64,000 bases of DNA from Globodera rostochiensis. Taxonomy: Eukaryota; Nematoda; Chromadorea; Rhabditida; Heteroderidae. The position numbers were made by a program, and so were the translations under genes. This document shows, one piece after another, positions 20,293 through 32,109 of this stretch. Within the stretch, counting starts at the first letter, position 1, and each line of letters starts with the position of its first letter. The stretch spans positions 1,560,142-1,624,141 of the forward strand of contig JAEVLN010000005.1 of assembly GCA_018350325.1 (NCBI GenBank), written 5' to 3'. The notes under the pieces were generated by a model, which had not been told where the DNA came from, did not search any database, and was given only the letters and a program-made list of their open reading frames with translations.

Positions 20293-21563
20293 ATGCCATC
20301 AACAGGCGAACTGGCGGACGTCCGACAAGTGAGTGGGAAGCCGAATGTGGTGATCTGGGCACCTGTGGAGGGCCGGCAAAATGTTGGCGTGCCAGTTGAC
20401 GGATTGGGTGGCGTTGCTGCTGAAGTTTTGGCGCCTGGCGACGGTGGAGGTGTTGCAGTTTCGGATTCGGCGGATTGTGCAGCGCCGGCGGCCAAATTTT
20501 CAAAAGCCGAACGTGACAAGCGCATTGCGGCAGAAGAGGCTTTGATGATCAGTGTTCCTGAGATGGCCGCCGAAGAGCCCGAGTTTAATTCCGAGACCGG
20601 ACTGACGAGCACCCGGTATCTGAAGATGGGGTGGATCAACTTTGTTTTACCGTAAGTCCAAAAGAGATGGGAATTTTTGCTGGAATAATTTAAATGCCTC
20701 AGGCGGGTGCGCTGCATTTGTGTAAACAAACGTGCCTTTGTGACGCTGAGCCAGATCGAGGGCCTTTCAGTGACCGTCTGCTTTTCCCGGTATGGTGGCG
20801 AGACGTTCTCCATACATGCATGGCCTGAAAACCGAAGCCGGTTGGACATGGCAAACTGCGGAGACGTGATTGAGGTGCGCAATGTTGTGTGCCGGGATCA
20901 AACGAAGCGGGAACGTAAGGACCGCTACGGAGACTTTCCGGTAAGGAATTTTATGGCATTTGAATTTTATTTGCTTTTTTTTTTAAGTTTGTGGGCCTTT
21001 TTAACGCCAACTCGATGTTGTTCGTCCTGCACGCCCGCTTTCAGGCAGGCGCTGTTACTGCTTTTGGCCACTCTCGTTCACCGCTTGCGGGTAATAGCGC
21101 GGGCGCTGACGGCGACAGCCAAGCGCTTGCTCTTCAAACACTTGGCGCACATTCTCGACCACCATCTGAACTGCTCATTCACCCTAACCCGGCCCAATTT
21201 GAATTTTTGGATGGCGGGTTCTCTTTCAAATCGGGTAAAAATATATATATTATCTAAATTTTTTGAACGCCTTTAACACCTCCTTTATCTTTAGAGCAAA
21301 TTGGTGATGCTGGTTCTGTTTTGCGGGCAAACATCGACGAAGTTCCATCCCCGACTCCGCCACGACTTGACCGTGAAGAAGCCGACATCATTGAACTCAA
21401 CGAGGATGATGAAGAGGAAGAAGAAGAAGAAGCCGGACGTGAAATTGATGGAAATGGCGATGAAGAGGCAAAGAAAAAAGGTGTTGATGGTGTGGGCAGT
21501 GACAATGCCGAGTTCGGGGACAATAGTGGCGATGGAGTTCGCCGTCAACCGGTGAGCAGCTAA
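20293..21563 (+). CDS. Possible OB-fold ssDNA-binding-like protein with acidic tail (B)
   Basis: Four exons (20293-20651, 20703-20940, 20988-21234, 21295-21563) join in frame and give about 370 residues. After an Ala/Val/Gly-rich start comes a compact region (residues about 118-230) with strand-like alternation: VRCICVNKRAFVTL, LSVTVCFSRYGG, and GDVIEVRNVVCRDQ. The latter is the pattern of OB-fold strands with a turn-and-GD signature. The C-terminus is strongly acidic (DDEEEEEEE), as in many single-stranded DNA-binding proteins. Protein-primed replication in other systems uses an SSB, and the gene lies near PolB, so an SSB role is attractive but only inferred. No such gene is seen in element A, whose matching end is missing. 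Confidence 0.4.
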
Positions 21564-21911
21564 ATAGCAGTTTAAATGAGGGAAATATTTAAGTTTTTTA
21601 TGAATAAATTTCTTTGAAGTTTGCTTAATTTTAATCTTAAAAAATTAATTTGTTTTTTTATTCATCAATGATTTTTCCATAAACCGATCCAAATTTTGTT
21701 ATAATCATTTCTTCCATTGCGCTTACTAATTATTTAATCACCAATTTATACTCGCATTTTTTTATAAAAATAAAAGTTTTTGGGGATCAAATAATGCTTT
21801 AGTGGCTTTATTTTATGTGTATGTTTATAGTTATAAATAAAGAGGGGAGGGGGGGGGGATTCGTTTAGGCATGTAAATTTCACGGCCAAATTGTAGTTGA
21901 GAACCGGGGGC

Positions 21912-22508
21912 ATGTTAATGCGGTCTCGTCTCCGAGTGTTGGCTGGACAAGAGAGCGCCGACCATCGCTTTGTCACTCAATTTGATCATGAACAGCGTCA
22001 GCGCCGCCAGGAGGCGCAACATATGCGCACCGCATCCCGTCAGTCCGCCCGCCTCGACATTTCGGCGAAACTGCCGAGGCAGCGACTCCAGCGCGGAGAC
22101 GCCAAATTCTATGCGGGCGAGCTGGAGCTGGAAGAGGAGCTGCGTGCAGAGGCAGGCTATCCTCGAGATGAGGACAGTGGCACCGACGATGAAAACGCTT
22201 TGCCCGAACCGGCACAATTGCGTCTGCTGTCTCGAGCGTGCGTGCTGAGCGTCATTCCGGCGGGCGAACAGACTGAACTTGACGACAACAACACATTGAA
22301 TCTGCGGTGTCCGTTTTGTGCAGATTTTATGCTCAACGCCGAAATCGTTTTCCTAGCCTGCCTCCACTTTGTACATTTGCCTTGCGCGTGGCGCATGTTC
22401 CGGCGGCAGCAGTTTTGCCCATTCTGCAATCGGCACGCGATTTCGGGCCACCCGCGGCAGGCGGCGGCGGCGACGACGACGGCAAACTGCGCTGTTGACT
22501 CATCAGAA

Positions 22509-22540
<32 letters not shown>

Positions 22541-22583
22541 GCAACCGTGTACATCTGAAACTGCCCTACGTCGGCGTTCATAA
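21912..22583 (+). CDS. RING-H2 finger protein (B), putative E3 ubiquitin ligase
   Basis: 223 residues from the ATG at 21912. The N-terminal 100 residues are Arg/Gln/Glu-rich and probably helical. A canonical RING-H2 follows: C133, C136, C150, H152, H155, C158, C169, C172 (C-x2-C-x13-C-x-H-x2-H-x2-C-x10-C-x2-C). A tail ends in a run of nine Asp. RING-H2 domains bind two zinc ions and usually recruit E2 enzymes, so it could target host proteins for ubiquitination. This is accessory content, not part of the usual Maverick core. It lies between the OB-like gene and PolB, with about 350 bp of AT-rich spacer on each side. Confidence 0.75.
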
Positions 22584-23086
22584 TTTACCGAAAAAATTGA
22601 ATTTTGAAAAAATTGAAGATAAATTTCTCAGCTTTATCTAAAAAATAAATAAATGAATATAATTGAGTGAAATGAAAGGTCGAATATAAAAAGATCTAAG
22701 AGCCTAACAGTGCTCCTACAATTAATGAACAGAAAAAAGTCAACATATTCGAATTTGATGTTTTATCTTAATTATTTTTATTCCAAGGCATTTTATAAAA
22801 TTAAATAATAGTTGAATATAAAAATCAGTGTTAGTAATGCTCCAGGCATTCTCCACGTATGTCCCTCAAAAAAAATTCAAGAATACTAAGGCATTTTAAT
22901 TTAATATATATCTAAAATATAATAGTAATCGGCTCTTGCTCTCACCTGTATTAACTCCTTTCATTCGCAAATCACGGATTAAATAAAATTTGACTAAGAA
23001 CTTCAAAATAAATCTTAAACGCCGATGTGGCTTAGGCCTAGGCTTACGCTGGGGAGGGCATTTCTGCTACAGAAAAATCAATTTTT
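22584..23086. other. AT-rich spacer within B
   Basis: AT-rich, no gene recognised; it may contain a first small exon or the promoter of PolB. The ATG at 23087 is the first clear in-frame start. Confidence 0.4.
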
Positions 23087-26000
23087 ATGCAGAAAAATCT
23101 AATTTCTTTCAACAAGGTTCAGGTTGTGGCACAATTGGGTGCCGGGCGCCGACGACTTCGCTGTCTCTCCCCGGTTGTCGCTGAAGACGATGATGATGAC
23201 GATATTGATCAAGCAATTGATCAATACTGCACGGTCACCGGTGTTTGGGAACGTACAAAATCGCGCTCCCGTGCCACCCGTTGTGAAACGGTAGCAGTGC
23301 AGTTTCACAACTGGCATAAGGCACCGCAGCCAGAGGGTTTGCTCAGTCGGTGTCTGCAGCATTTGCTAGACCGTGTGTTGGCGAGCCGCCCGGCACCGTT
23401 GCGCGTAGGCGTTGCTTGCCAACCGCCAGGCTGGGACAACGCGTTCCATATTCCGTTGCGCGACCCGCGGCAGAACAACGCCGATGCGCTCGCCAGTGCA
23501 CTGGAAGCCTTCGCTAAGCACTACGACGGGCTCGACCTATTCTCAGGCAATGTGCGCTTCAGGATTGTGGCAGTTTGGCCACTGAGTAAGCCAGTTGACA
23601 GTCTGCACTTTGATAATAAGCGAGGAGTCTACTATTAAGGTACGCCACGCGTTGAGGGATGCTGTGCTGAAAATGAAGCAATGGCACGTGGTACTGTCAG
23701 ATGTCATTCGTTTGTGCCCATCATTAACGGGGGGGCTGGCGACCGTTGGTGTCTGGCGCGAGCCATCATCATTGGACTGGCTGATCGCCACATCTGTGTC
23801 GTACAACGCCAGACGGTCGCCCATTTTCGCGTCTACTGTATCGGCCAGAGAGGAGTTGGCGGGCTGGAACTTGCCGAACAACTGCTCCTTTCCGCCGGAG
23901 TTCCACTCAATCGCCCCACATACGGTGTAAGAGACATGCAGCGCATTCAGCAATGGTTGGACCATTCGCTGGGTGCAAATGAAGTACGCCTGGTGCTGTT
24001 TGAGCGTGAGGCTGGCTTTCGTGTGGCATGGAAGGGAGCGCAAAGAGCATTGTTCAATCTCTGTCTAGTGGCGCAAAATGGGCATTTTGGCTACATCCAA
24101 CGCCCGGAACAGCTGATTCATGTAAAGCGAAAAGTTATAAAAATAGGAAACCGTAGCCTAATAACGAACCAACAAAAAATCTTTTCAAAAATAATTTAGG
24201 CATCTTTCCTATTCTCACTGACACCTTTCAACTGACGCATTTACCTGTCACGAGCCGGGCGTTAAATTAGCTAACTCTCTTTTTGTTTTGGCATAGGCCC
24301 GACAGTATTGTGTGGAGTGTGAATCGGCGGTTGACCGCCGAACCCATCCCCAGGGTTGCCGCGCGGTGTGCCCGCGCTGTTTCCGTTTCGGTTTTGACCA
24401 GCCCTGTCAACGCAATCCAGGAGAGGATCAGAGCGCGTTACGCTGCGCTGACTGTCAATTTGTGTTCCCTAACGCTGACTGCTTTGCGGCACATCGGCGC
24501 CGGGTGGAGCCGCCGCCACCGGGCTGGGAGCATGACAGACGGCGCGGACAAATTCACCGGCCGCTTTGCGAGGAGCGTCGTGTTTGCCCCCACTGTGGTC
24601 AAATTGTATGGGCGCGTGCCGGGCGTCATATTTGTGACAACGCAGGCGCCAATCTGGCCTTCCGGCCCAACCAACAGCAACGACCCCCGCAACAACAACA
24701 ACAACAACCGTTGAATATAGGAGCAGCACCCCAGTGTCAACCACAACAGCTGTGCGCCAAATGCAAAGGGCCACATGATCCGACCTGGACGCCCCATTTC
24801 ATCCAACCAAAACACGCCATGCGTCAGGCACCATGGGAGAACGATGGAAATGACGAATGCAATGTTGAAGCTGATAGTGATGACAATGATGATGATGATG
24901 ACGATGATGCTGTGTTGCCCCTTGTTTTGGAACAAAATGTTGATGGTGATGATGATGACGATGATGGGGAGGCCGAGCTTAATGGTGCGGATGTGGCACA
25001 TGCGATGCCCGAGTTGGCTCCACAATGTCGCGCGGCAGGTCGGGGCCCCAAGCGGCGCCGTCCTCTGCGCTTCCTTTTTTGGGACATTGAATGCGAGCAG
25101 CGCCCGGTGCACGCAAATGACGATGATGAGGTTGGCGCGGATGTAGAAGAAGCCGCAGCTGTTGTGGTGCTGAAGCATGTTCCGGTGCTTATATGCGCCG
25201 AGGTGCTTTGCGAACGTTGCATCGCGCTCGGTGTGGACATTGAGCGTGAGCCGATGCGCCGGGCGCCTGGCTGCTTCTGTGGAGCGCCTTGGCGCGGCGA
25301 AAAAAGGCGTAGATGGGCACTGCCAGCCGGTGCGGACGCGTTCAGTGACGATGAAGAAGATGTCGAGGCGGGCATGCATGCACAAGAACAGCCGCAGCAG
25401 GCACCGGTTCAGATGCCGGTCGACGGCCGAAACCCGCGGCGGCTTCATTTCTTCACAGATCCGACGACCGGACGCAGTGCCATGGAGCAGTTTGTCGAGT
25501 TTTTGTTGCACACGGGGCCCCTCAACATTTGCACATTGATGCTGGCCCACAACGGGGTCGAAGTTGCCTTTCGTTACGCGTAACTGTATATTGTTATTGT
25601 TTAGGGGCGCTACGACGTACACTTGCTTCTTGAGGAATTGCAGCGACAGGGCGTTATACCCCAGCGTCTGGTCGCCACCGGGCTGCGCGTGTACACTATG
25701 GTGCTTGGCGGGCGTAACCAACGCCATGTGATTGTCAAGGACACGCTCAACTTTTTTGGCTGTGCCCTTTCTAAGCTGCCTGCAACGTTTGGACTGCGCG
25801 GGGTACGCGACAAACCGTACTTCCCCTACGCGTACATCAGCGAAGCGAACATGGACGTCCCGCTGGCGGATGGCACAATCCCGCCAGTGCAGGCGTATGA
25901 TCCGGACCGAATGAAGCCGGCCGAGCGCATCCAATTCCTCGCCTGGTACGAGGCGGAACAACAGCGTCAGCGTCAGCATCCATTCTTGCTTCGCCGCGAG

Positions 26001-28430
26001 CTGCTCCGTTATTGTGCAAACGATGTGCGACTGCTGCGGAGCGCTGCACTCCGCTTTCGTGAAATTGTCGGAGGGCTGGCCGGCGGCATGGAGCCGTTCA
26101 TGGCGGCGTCAACAATCGCCGGACTGGCGCTAGCCATCTACCGTCAATGTCACCTCCGGCCCAACACCATGGTGCACACACCTGAAGGCGGATTCTTGCG
26201 CAGACGCGGCGCTTCGGCCGCCTCACGCCACTTCTTTGCCCTTTTGGAGCGTCGTAGGCCGGAGCTACGGGGGCGCATCCGTACCGCCCGCTGGTCCATT
26301 GGGGAAGCGACCGTTGAGGATGATGGCTACCGTATGGACGCGCTCCTCTACCGCCCGGTTCCCCTGCGCCCGTTGGTCATCGAATTTAACGGATGCTACT
26401 TTCACGGTAAACAGACTACAAAATAAACGCAATCAACATCCCGGTTCAGGATGCCCCGTTTGCTTTCCACAACGGCAACAACCGTTGGCGGGCGGACAGC
26501 AGGCCGAACTGTTGCTGGCCCGTACGCAACAACGTGCATGGGAACTGGAGAACCGGTACGGCTACGAGCTACAAACCGTGTGGGAGTGTGAGTTCCGTCG
26601 TCTGTTACATGGCAGTAAGGCGTTGCGGCGGCTCTACGACGAAGTGTGCCGCACAGTGCCTGCGCCGTTGGATCTGCGCCGTGACGCCTTGTTTGGCGGC
26701 CGCGTGGAGCCATTTTCGCTCCACTATGCCTGCTGTGACGATGAGGAAATTGATGACCTTGACATTGTAAAGAAACGCCCATTGCAAATATTAATTTCCC
26801 TTTTTTCTTCAGGTCTCGTTGTACCCGTTTGTCATGAAATACCGCTCGTTCCCGGTGGGACTTCCGCGGGTGCTGGCGCCGGAGCAACTCAACGACCTGC
26901 GGTTGCCATGGACGCAGCCGGAAGACAATCCGTACACCGGATTCCTTCAGTGTCGAGTGTTGCCGCCCACGCCGGCCCGGCTGGGCGCACGGCACACGCT
27001 GTTGCCATACCGTACCCGCGGCGGACGCCTTACTTTTCCGCTATGCGCTAAGTGTGCAGAGCGGGGCAACGCGGACACGCAGAGGCGCCAGCGTGCATCT
27101 CCACTAGTGCCCCGTGCCTTGCCCAGATGCCGGCACGCAGACCATCAGCGGTCGTGGTGCAGCGCGTTCACCCACGTGGAGTTGAACGCCGCGCTGGCGC
27201 TCGGCTATCGGGTGCTGGCGGTCTATGAAGTCTGGGACTACACAGCCTGGACATCACTTGAGGCAGGGAACAGCCTGTTCTCCGGCTATGTGGACTTGCT
27301 GCTCCGTCTGAAGGTGGAGGCCAGCGGTTGGCCGGCCGACTGTGTGACGGCTGACCAGCGTGCTCGCTTCGTGGACGCATATGCGCAGCGCGAGGGAATA
27401 CACATTGATGCGCAGCATGTAGAGCACAACCCGGGGCTGCGCGCCGTGGTCAAAGCGCTGCTGAACGCCCTGTGGGGAAAGCTGGCGCAACGGGCAGAGC
27501 GCGACGAGGTCCGGTACACCGGCAGCGCCCGCGAGTTCCACGACCTGCTCGCCGACCCGAGGCAGGAGGTCGTCGACTTTGTGCACCTCAACGAACAGCT
27601 AGACCGCTGCGTTGTCCGTCGCCGACACCCGTTTGTGCAAGCGCCGGCCACCAACAACTTGGCCGTAGCTTGCTTTGTCACAGCGCATGCACGCGTGTAC
27701 CTGCACGAACGACTGGAGGAGGTCCGAGCGTCCGGCGGCCGCCCACTCTACTGTGACACGGACTCGGTGCTGTTTGTCAAGCAGCGTGACGCTGCTCGCC
27801 TGCCGTCCGAGGGCGACGCGCTTGGCCAGCTGAAGCGCGAGTTTCCCGGCCGACGCATTGTCCAATTCTTCAGCGCCGGCCCGAAGAACTACGGGTTTCG
27901 CCACCTGTGCGCTCGGACGGGCGGGGACGAACGAGCGGAGCGAAAGGTGCGTGGTCTGGAGCTTACCTACACCGCCTCCCAACTACTGCCGTTCGACCGC
28001 ATGTGCCAGCTGGTGTTGAACTTTTTTGGACGGTGAGCGCTGATAGACGAAATTGGGGGTGGGGGGAGGGTGAAAACGCATCTAGGATCTATTGTTAAGA
28101 AGGGTGAATGCAGAACGTCATGTTGAAGTCCCGCAGCGCCGTTTTGTTCGCACAAAGAGGGCCGAGATACTGACACGGGCGACAACAAAGGTGTACAAGC
28201 CGGTGTACACGAAAGGGCTGGTGGTGGCAATGCCACAAACCCAAGCGCCCGGTGGAACCGCCTATTTTACGCGCCCATTTGGCTGGTACGATGAGCGCCT
28301 GAATCCAGATCGGGAACTCACCGATAATGATGAAGAGGAAAGGGAGCGCCATACAGATGATGATGATGATGATGATGATGATGATATTACGGTTGATTCT
28401 GAATTTGATTATGATCCCCAGCAATTGTAA
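23087..28430 (+). CDS. polB: Protein-primed DNA polymerase B (B), seven exons
   Basis: Exons 23087-23585, 23640-24121, 24297-25556, 25605-26406, 26450-26766, 26813-28032 and 28100-28430 keep frame and give about 1,636 residues, longer than usual because of acidic inserts. It should replicate the linear element using a terminal-protein primer. The N-terminal part ends in a Cys/His cluster (QYCVECES...CPRCF). The exonuclease motifs are WDIECEQ (ExoI), HNG-GRYD (ExoII, split by the 25557 intron) and YCANDVRLL (ExoIII). The polymerase motifs are DI-VSLYP (A, split by the 26767 intron), KALLNALWGK (B) and YCDTDS (C). The last exon carries the conserved basic tail with a TRPFGW block, then a run of Asp. 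The true start could lie upstream in an unrecognised exon. Confidence 0.88.
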
Positions 28431-28499
28431 ATACCTTCATTTTATCGATATAATATAACAAAACAATTTGAAAGCATTTTAATCGAACAGTTGGTATTT

Positions 28500-29315
28500 C
28501 TATCGAGCGTAGGCGGCAAGCAATGCATCAAGGTTTTCGAACGCTTGTTCCATTATGGAAAGGTGCCGCACGCCTGTGACGATCACCCGCCCACTGATAA
28601 ACACCAGGCATGTAACTGAAACGGTGTGAGGATGTTGTTGTTGTTGTTGTAATTCCTCCCGCTGTTCCGCCGGCATCAGAAGCAGCAGTGTGCAGCGTAG
28701 CGCTGGGAAAGTGCTCAGGTCCAGACAGCAGCGACTCACACCGACAAATCGACTGCCCTCAAAGCCAACTCCGTTTACCCTTTCACCGGTAGCATCATCG
28801 GGATTGCCTTCAATGTTGTCCGTGTGGAGTTGCGTGCTGCGGCGGCTCCTCCACCGGCACATCGCGCTGTACAGACGCTCAACCGCCACACGGTGGGACA
28901 CGCGCAACGTGCTGACCAGATTACGTATTGTCAGCCGATAAACCCCCAGTAGAGGGGCATTCTGGCAAAAACGGCCGGCCCGAAGCGCCGCCCGCACCCG
29001 TCTGCACACCCGACGCGCTGCACTACAGAGCGCCTGACGCAACCCCTGGTGATGTTGGCCCCGGACGCCGGTCAACACCACGCGCCCGCTGCGGAAAAGC
29101 AGAGCTGTTGCAGTGCCGGTTGCCACCCCCCAACCGCCGGCCGGTGTGAGTTGCGCAGCCAGACGGACGCGCAACACGATGGTGTGGAAGCGCCACGGGG
29201 CGTACTCGGTGCAACATCCATGGCGTGCAATCGCCAGAAATTGGTCGCGCGAGAATTGCCCGCAATCATTTGGAAATAAAGTGAATGTGGCCGTACTATT
29301 TTGCACATAAACCAT
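28500..29315 (-). CDS. TBP-like protein (B)
   Basis: 271 residues from the ATG at 29315, convergent with PolB. It has two tandem repeats of the TATA-binding-protein fold. Repeat 1 shows YAPWRFHTIVLRV, then ATALLFRSGRVVLTGVR. Repeat 2 shows IRNLVSTL, then (after inserts of about 40 and 15 residues) FPALRC, VTCLVFISGRVIVTGVR and the C-terminal helix EQAFENLDALLAAY. The paired L.F.SGR.V.TG.R strands and the final A-x-EN-hallmark helix are characteristic of TBP and TBP-related factors. TBP homologues are known in some giant DNA viruses; I know of none described for Mavericks. Several genes of both elements have TATA boxes, so it may bias host transcription machinery to them. That is inference. 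Confidence 0.72.
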   Translation of the reverse strand: MVYVQNSTATFTLFPNDCGQFSRDQFLAIARHGCCTEYAPWRFHTIVLRVRLAAQLTPAGGWGVATGTATALLFRSGRVVLTGVRGQHHQGLRQALCSAARRVCRRVRAALRAGRFCQNAPLLGVYRLTIRNLVSTLRVSHRVAVERLYSAMCRWRSRRSTQLHTDNIEGNPDDATGERVNGVGFEGSRFVGVSRCCLDLSTFPALRCTLLLLMPAEQREELQQQQQHPHTVSVTCLVFISGRVIVTGVRHLSIMEQAFENLDALLAAYAR

Positions 29316-29446
29316 TTTTCTTTGAAACAAATAATAATTTTATTCACGACAAACGATAAAGTGCTTCAACATAAATGCAACGAAAAAACTAATTTATGCA
29401 CGTGTGATCAGAGAGTGTCTATTGTTTTATTGCGCCGGGGCACTGA

Positions 29447-30694
29447 TCACCGTCTCGGGCGAGTTTCCACAGTGGTACAGCCGCAGCCGCAACAGCAACA
29501 GCAACGGTGTGATGGCGCCTGAGGCGCCGGCAGCGGCGTCGATGAAGGTAAACCCTCAGCCGCGGGGCGGCCGCCACTCAGTCGGGCATCAGTTACCCTT
29601 TCATCTGCAACACCCGCATTGCTGCTGCTCACATTGTTGTTGTTGTTGTTGTTGTTACGGTTGAGCAGTTTTAGAAAAGCGACGGCATGTGGCCCTTGCT
29701 GTTTTGGGTGTTCAACTATGACGTGAACAAGCTCAAGGCTAAATATTTCAAATGTTAAACAAAAACACTGAAAAATAACACATACGGATAGTATGAAGCG
29801 TGAGCGCCGCCGCCAAACTCAATCATACACGGGAGATAGGGGTGCTTGAGCTTCAGTCCGTGTTTTGCAAAATAATACTGCCGCACCTGTGAGGGGGTGG
29901 GCCGGATGTGTAGAAAACAAATTAAAGTGCTCTGCTACCATCCATCACTCACGGTAAGTTCAAGATAGCCGCCACACGCAAAAGTGCGATTTGCGTTTTG
30001 GGCACTCAGGTCATGGCAGTGAAGCCCCACGTTACGCTCCGGCGGCTTCAAATGGCCCGTACGCAGAAGACAGTTGTGCTGCAGGTGTGTGACCATGCGT
30101 TGACGGGCCTGCACGCTGTGGAAAAGCACCTGCAGCTCTTTCAGCGAACAATCGTTGAACGTGCAGAGGTAGTCGAGCAGTGGAAATATAATCTAGTGTT
30201 GATCAATGAGAATTATCATTAACTTCACACCCCATTACCTCCTCCGTCGGTTCCATGATTTCCTCCACTGTAGCAGTATCGCCTGTAGCCGGTGCGCTGG
30301 TGGCCTTTGCATCGGCCGACGCACTATTTCCACCGTTTTCCTCTCCATCAACCAATTTCTCTGCGTTTTGATCTCCGCTTCCGAGCTCAATATCTTCCAC
30401 GTCTTCCTTCTCTTCAATATCATCGTTCTCCTCCCCATCTGAATCATCTACAAAGAGCAGCAACCTTCCGTGAGTGGCCATTTGCTCACCCTCATCGTAT
30501 GGCGTCTTGTCGATAACCGCCATGTCATCCTCCTTTTCATCATAATCCATTGTCGAATGTTGGGAGAGGGGGCGCCCTTGTCTAGGCGGTGCGTGCGCAT
30601 TGTTGTCGGTTCCAAGTGCATCTGCCATGTTTCTGTCTCGCTCTCCACCGGATGTAGGGTTCAGCAGCCATGCTACATTACTAATAGAATCCAT
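29447..30694 (-). CDS. PAZ-domain protein without PIWI (B), four exons
   Basis: Minus-strand exons 30694-30239, 30192-29953, 29886-29786 and 29738-29447 join in frame (phases 0, 0, 2), giving about 362 residues. The first exon is acidic and Ser/Asp/Glu-rich. Exons 2-4 encode a PAZ domain like that of Argonaute proteins, with the hallmark VRQYYFAKH...LKLKHPYLPC followed by YYPLELVHV. A Ser/Pro/Cys-rich tail follows. No N, MID or PIWI domain is present. PAZ binds the 3' ends of small RNAs, so a stand-alone PAZ could sequester host siRNAs or piRNAs. The element A protein at 46588-47183 is its homologue. The retained reading frame across three introns argues for a functional gene. Confidence 0.75.
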
Positions 30695-30771
30695 CTGAGA
30701 GAATGTGTGTTTTTTCAGCTGTGCTAAAAGAATGAATTAAGCAGCGGATAACATGCCTTATATATACCCTT

Positions 30772-30780
30772 TATATAAAG
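30772..30780 (+). promoter_or_regulatory. TATA box of ATPase gene (B)
   Basis: TATATAAAG about 45 bp before the ATG at 30824, with a second TATATA at 30760. It lies in the spacer to the divergent PAZ gene, so this is probably a bidirectional promoter region. Confidence 0.45.
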
Positions 30781-30823
30781 GTCAACTAAATTATTAGTCT
30801 GCCTACGCCAAATAGTATTAAAA

Positions 30824-31519
30824 ATGTTCAAGCATCCGTTCACTATGTGCATCGCGGGTTGCACAGGCAGCGGAAAGTCGCAATGGGTTCAGCGCTTCTT
30901 GCACCACCTTGACCCACTGGTAGCGGGTGGACCGATTGCAGGCGTACTGTACTGCTACGGGGAGGTGAATGATCATGTGCTGCGCCTGCAGCGTATGGCT
31001 TCCGTCTTCAACAACCACAACAACAACGGACCTGGCAGCCCCCGTAGGGTTCGCGTTTGCCATGGGGCGCCTGAAGAGGGCGAAGTGGAGCGCGAGGCGC
31101 GCGCAACCGGAGGCCGACTGCTGCTGGTGTTGGACGACCTGCTGTTGAGCCTACGGGGTACCTTTTTGGACACGGTGTTCACCCGTGGATCACACAACTG
31201 GGGCGTCAGTGTGGTGCTTATCACACAGCACCTGTTCACGCCTGAGTTGCGCATTGCACGCAACAACTCCCACTATCTGGTGCTGATGCGCAATCCGGCC
31301 GGCGCACTTCAAATTCGCAATCTGGGCACCCAACTCTTCCCAGGCGCAGCGCTTCGTTTCTTCCTGGAGGCCTACGAGGACGCTACGGCAGAGCCCTTTG
31401 GCTATTTGTTGATCGACATGCATCCGACAACGGAAGTCCAATTGCGCCTCCGAACCCATATATACCCGGATGACGAACTCTGTGTTGTGTACATGCCACG
31501 GCAACGTGCAACATTTTAA
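30824..31519 (+). CDS. Maverick genome-packaging ATPase (B)
   Basis: 231 residues. Walker A is GCTGSGKSQW near residues 11-20 and Walker B is LLLVLDDLLL near residues 100-110, followed by FTRGSHNWGVSVVLITQHLF, nearly the same block as in element A. FtsK/HerA-type packaging motor. The stop codon overlaps the next ATG (TAATG). It is slightly longer than the A protein because of Asn- and Glu-rich inserts between the Walker motifs. Confidence 0.9.
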   Translation: MFKHPFTMCIAGCTGSGKSQWVQRFLHHLDPLVAGGPIAGVLYCYGEVNDHVLRLQRMASVFNNHNNNGPGSPRRVRVCHGAPEEGEVEREARATGGRLLLVLDDLLLSLRGTFLDTVFTRGSHNWGVSVVLITQHLFTPELRIARNNSHYLVLMRNPAGALQIRNLGTQLFPGAALRFFLEAYEDATAEPFGYLLIDMHPTTEVQLRLRTHIYPDDELCVVYMPRQRATF

Positions 31520-32109
31520 TGCCCTTAACCAAAACGTCAACAACAACGCACTTCACCACCACCCCCACCACCCTCAACAGCAAAACCAGTAGACAACGTG
31601 TTGGCGCCAAGAAAGTGAAAAAGTTTGCTTCGCAACCCGCTAAACCGTTGGGCTCATCCCGCTCCGCGCCCCCAACAGCACCGGTGTTCAGTGAACACGT
31701 GAAGCGAAACGTTAGATTCTTTCAACAGTTGAAAGCGGCCGGTCGGTCGCAACACCGGTACCGAGCACTTGTGGCCGGAGCCACCAGTGAACAACTGCTG
31801 TGTTTGGTGGAGTGTGCACTGAACATTCTACGCTCGCGCGTGCCCATCCAGCGGCGCCACCTACAACACTTGAGACGGCAGGCGACAAACGTGCGTCAGT
31901 TGAGCAAAGTTCGCAGCAGGCGCGCTGCCCGCCAACTCCTCCTTCGGGATCCGTCCTCATCATCAGTGACAGCTGCGACTGCGGCTGAGGCGGACGGGGT
32001 GCAAAGTGGACGCGGACTGCCACCGCTAGTCGGGCTACTGGCCAGCGTTCTTCTTCCAGTGCTCATCCAGCGGGCAGTAGGCAATAGCGTCGATCAGCCG
32101 CAGCCATGA
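31520..32109 (+). CDS. Conserved Maverick small basic protein (B)
   Basis: 196 residues. The start overlaps the ATPase stop (TAATG) and the end overlaps the next gene (ATGA). An N-terminal Thr/Ser/Lys-rich extension is absent from the A homologue; then come the shared FSEHVKRNVRFFQQLKAAG-like block, TSEQLLCLVECALNIL, a basic core and a hydrophobic end (LPPLVGLLASVLLPVLIQ). Basic, probably virion- or DNA-associated; the function is unknown. Confidence 0.7.

Noticed and set aside
24438..25979. 513-codon minus-strand ORF
   Set aside because: Antisense to PolB exons in GC-rich sequence; no domain, and PolB motifs are clear on the plus strand.
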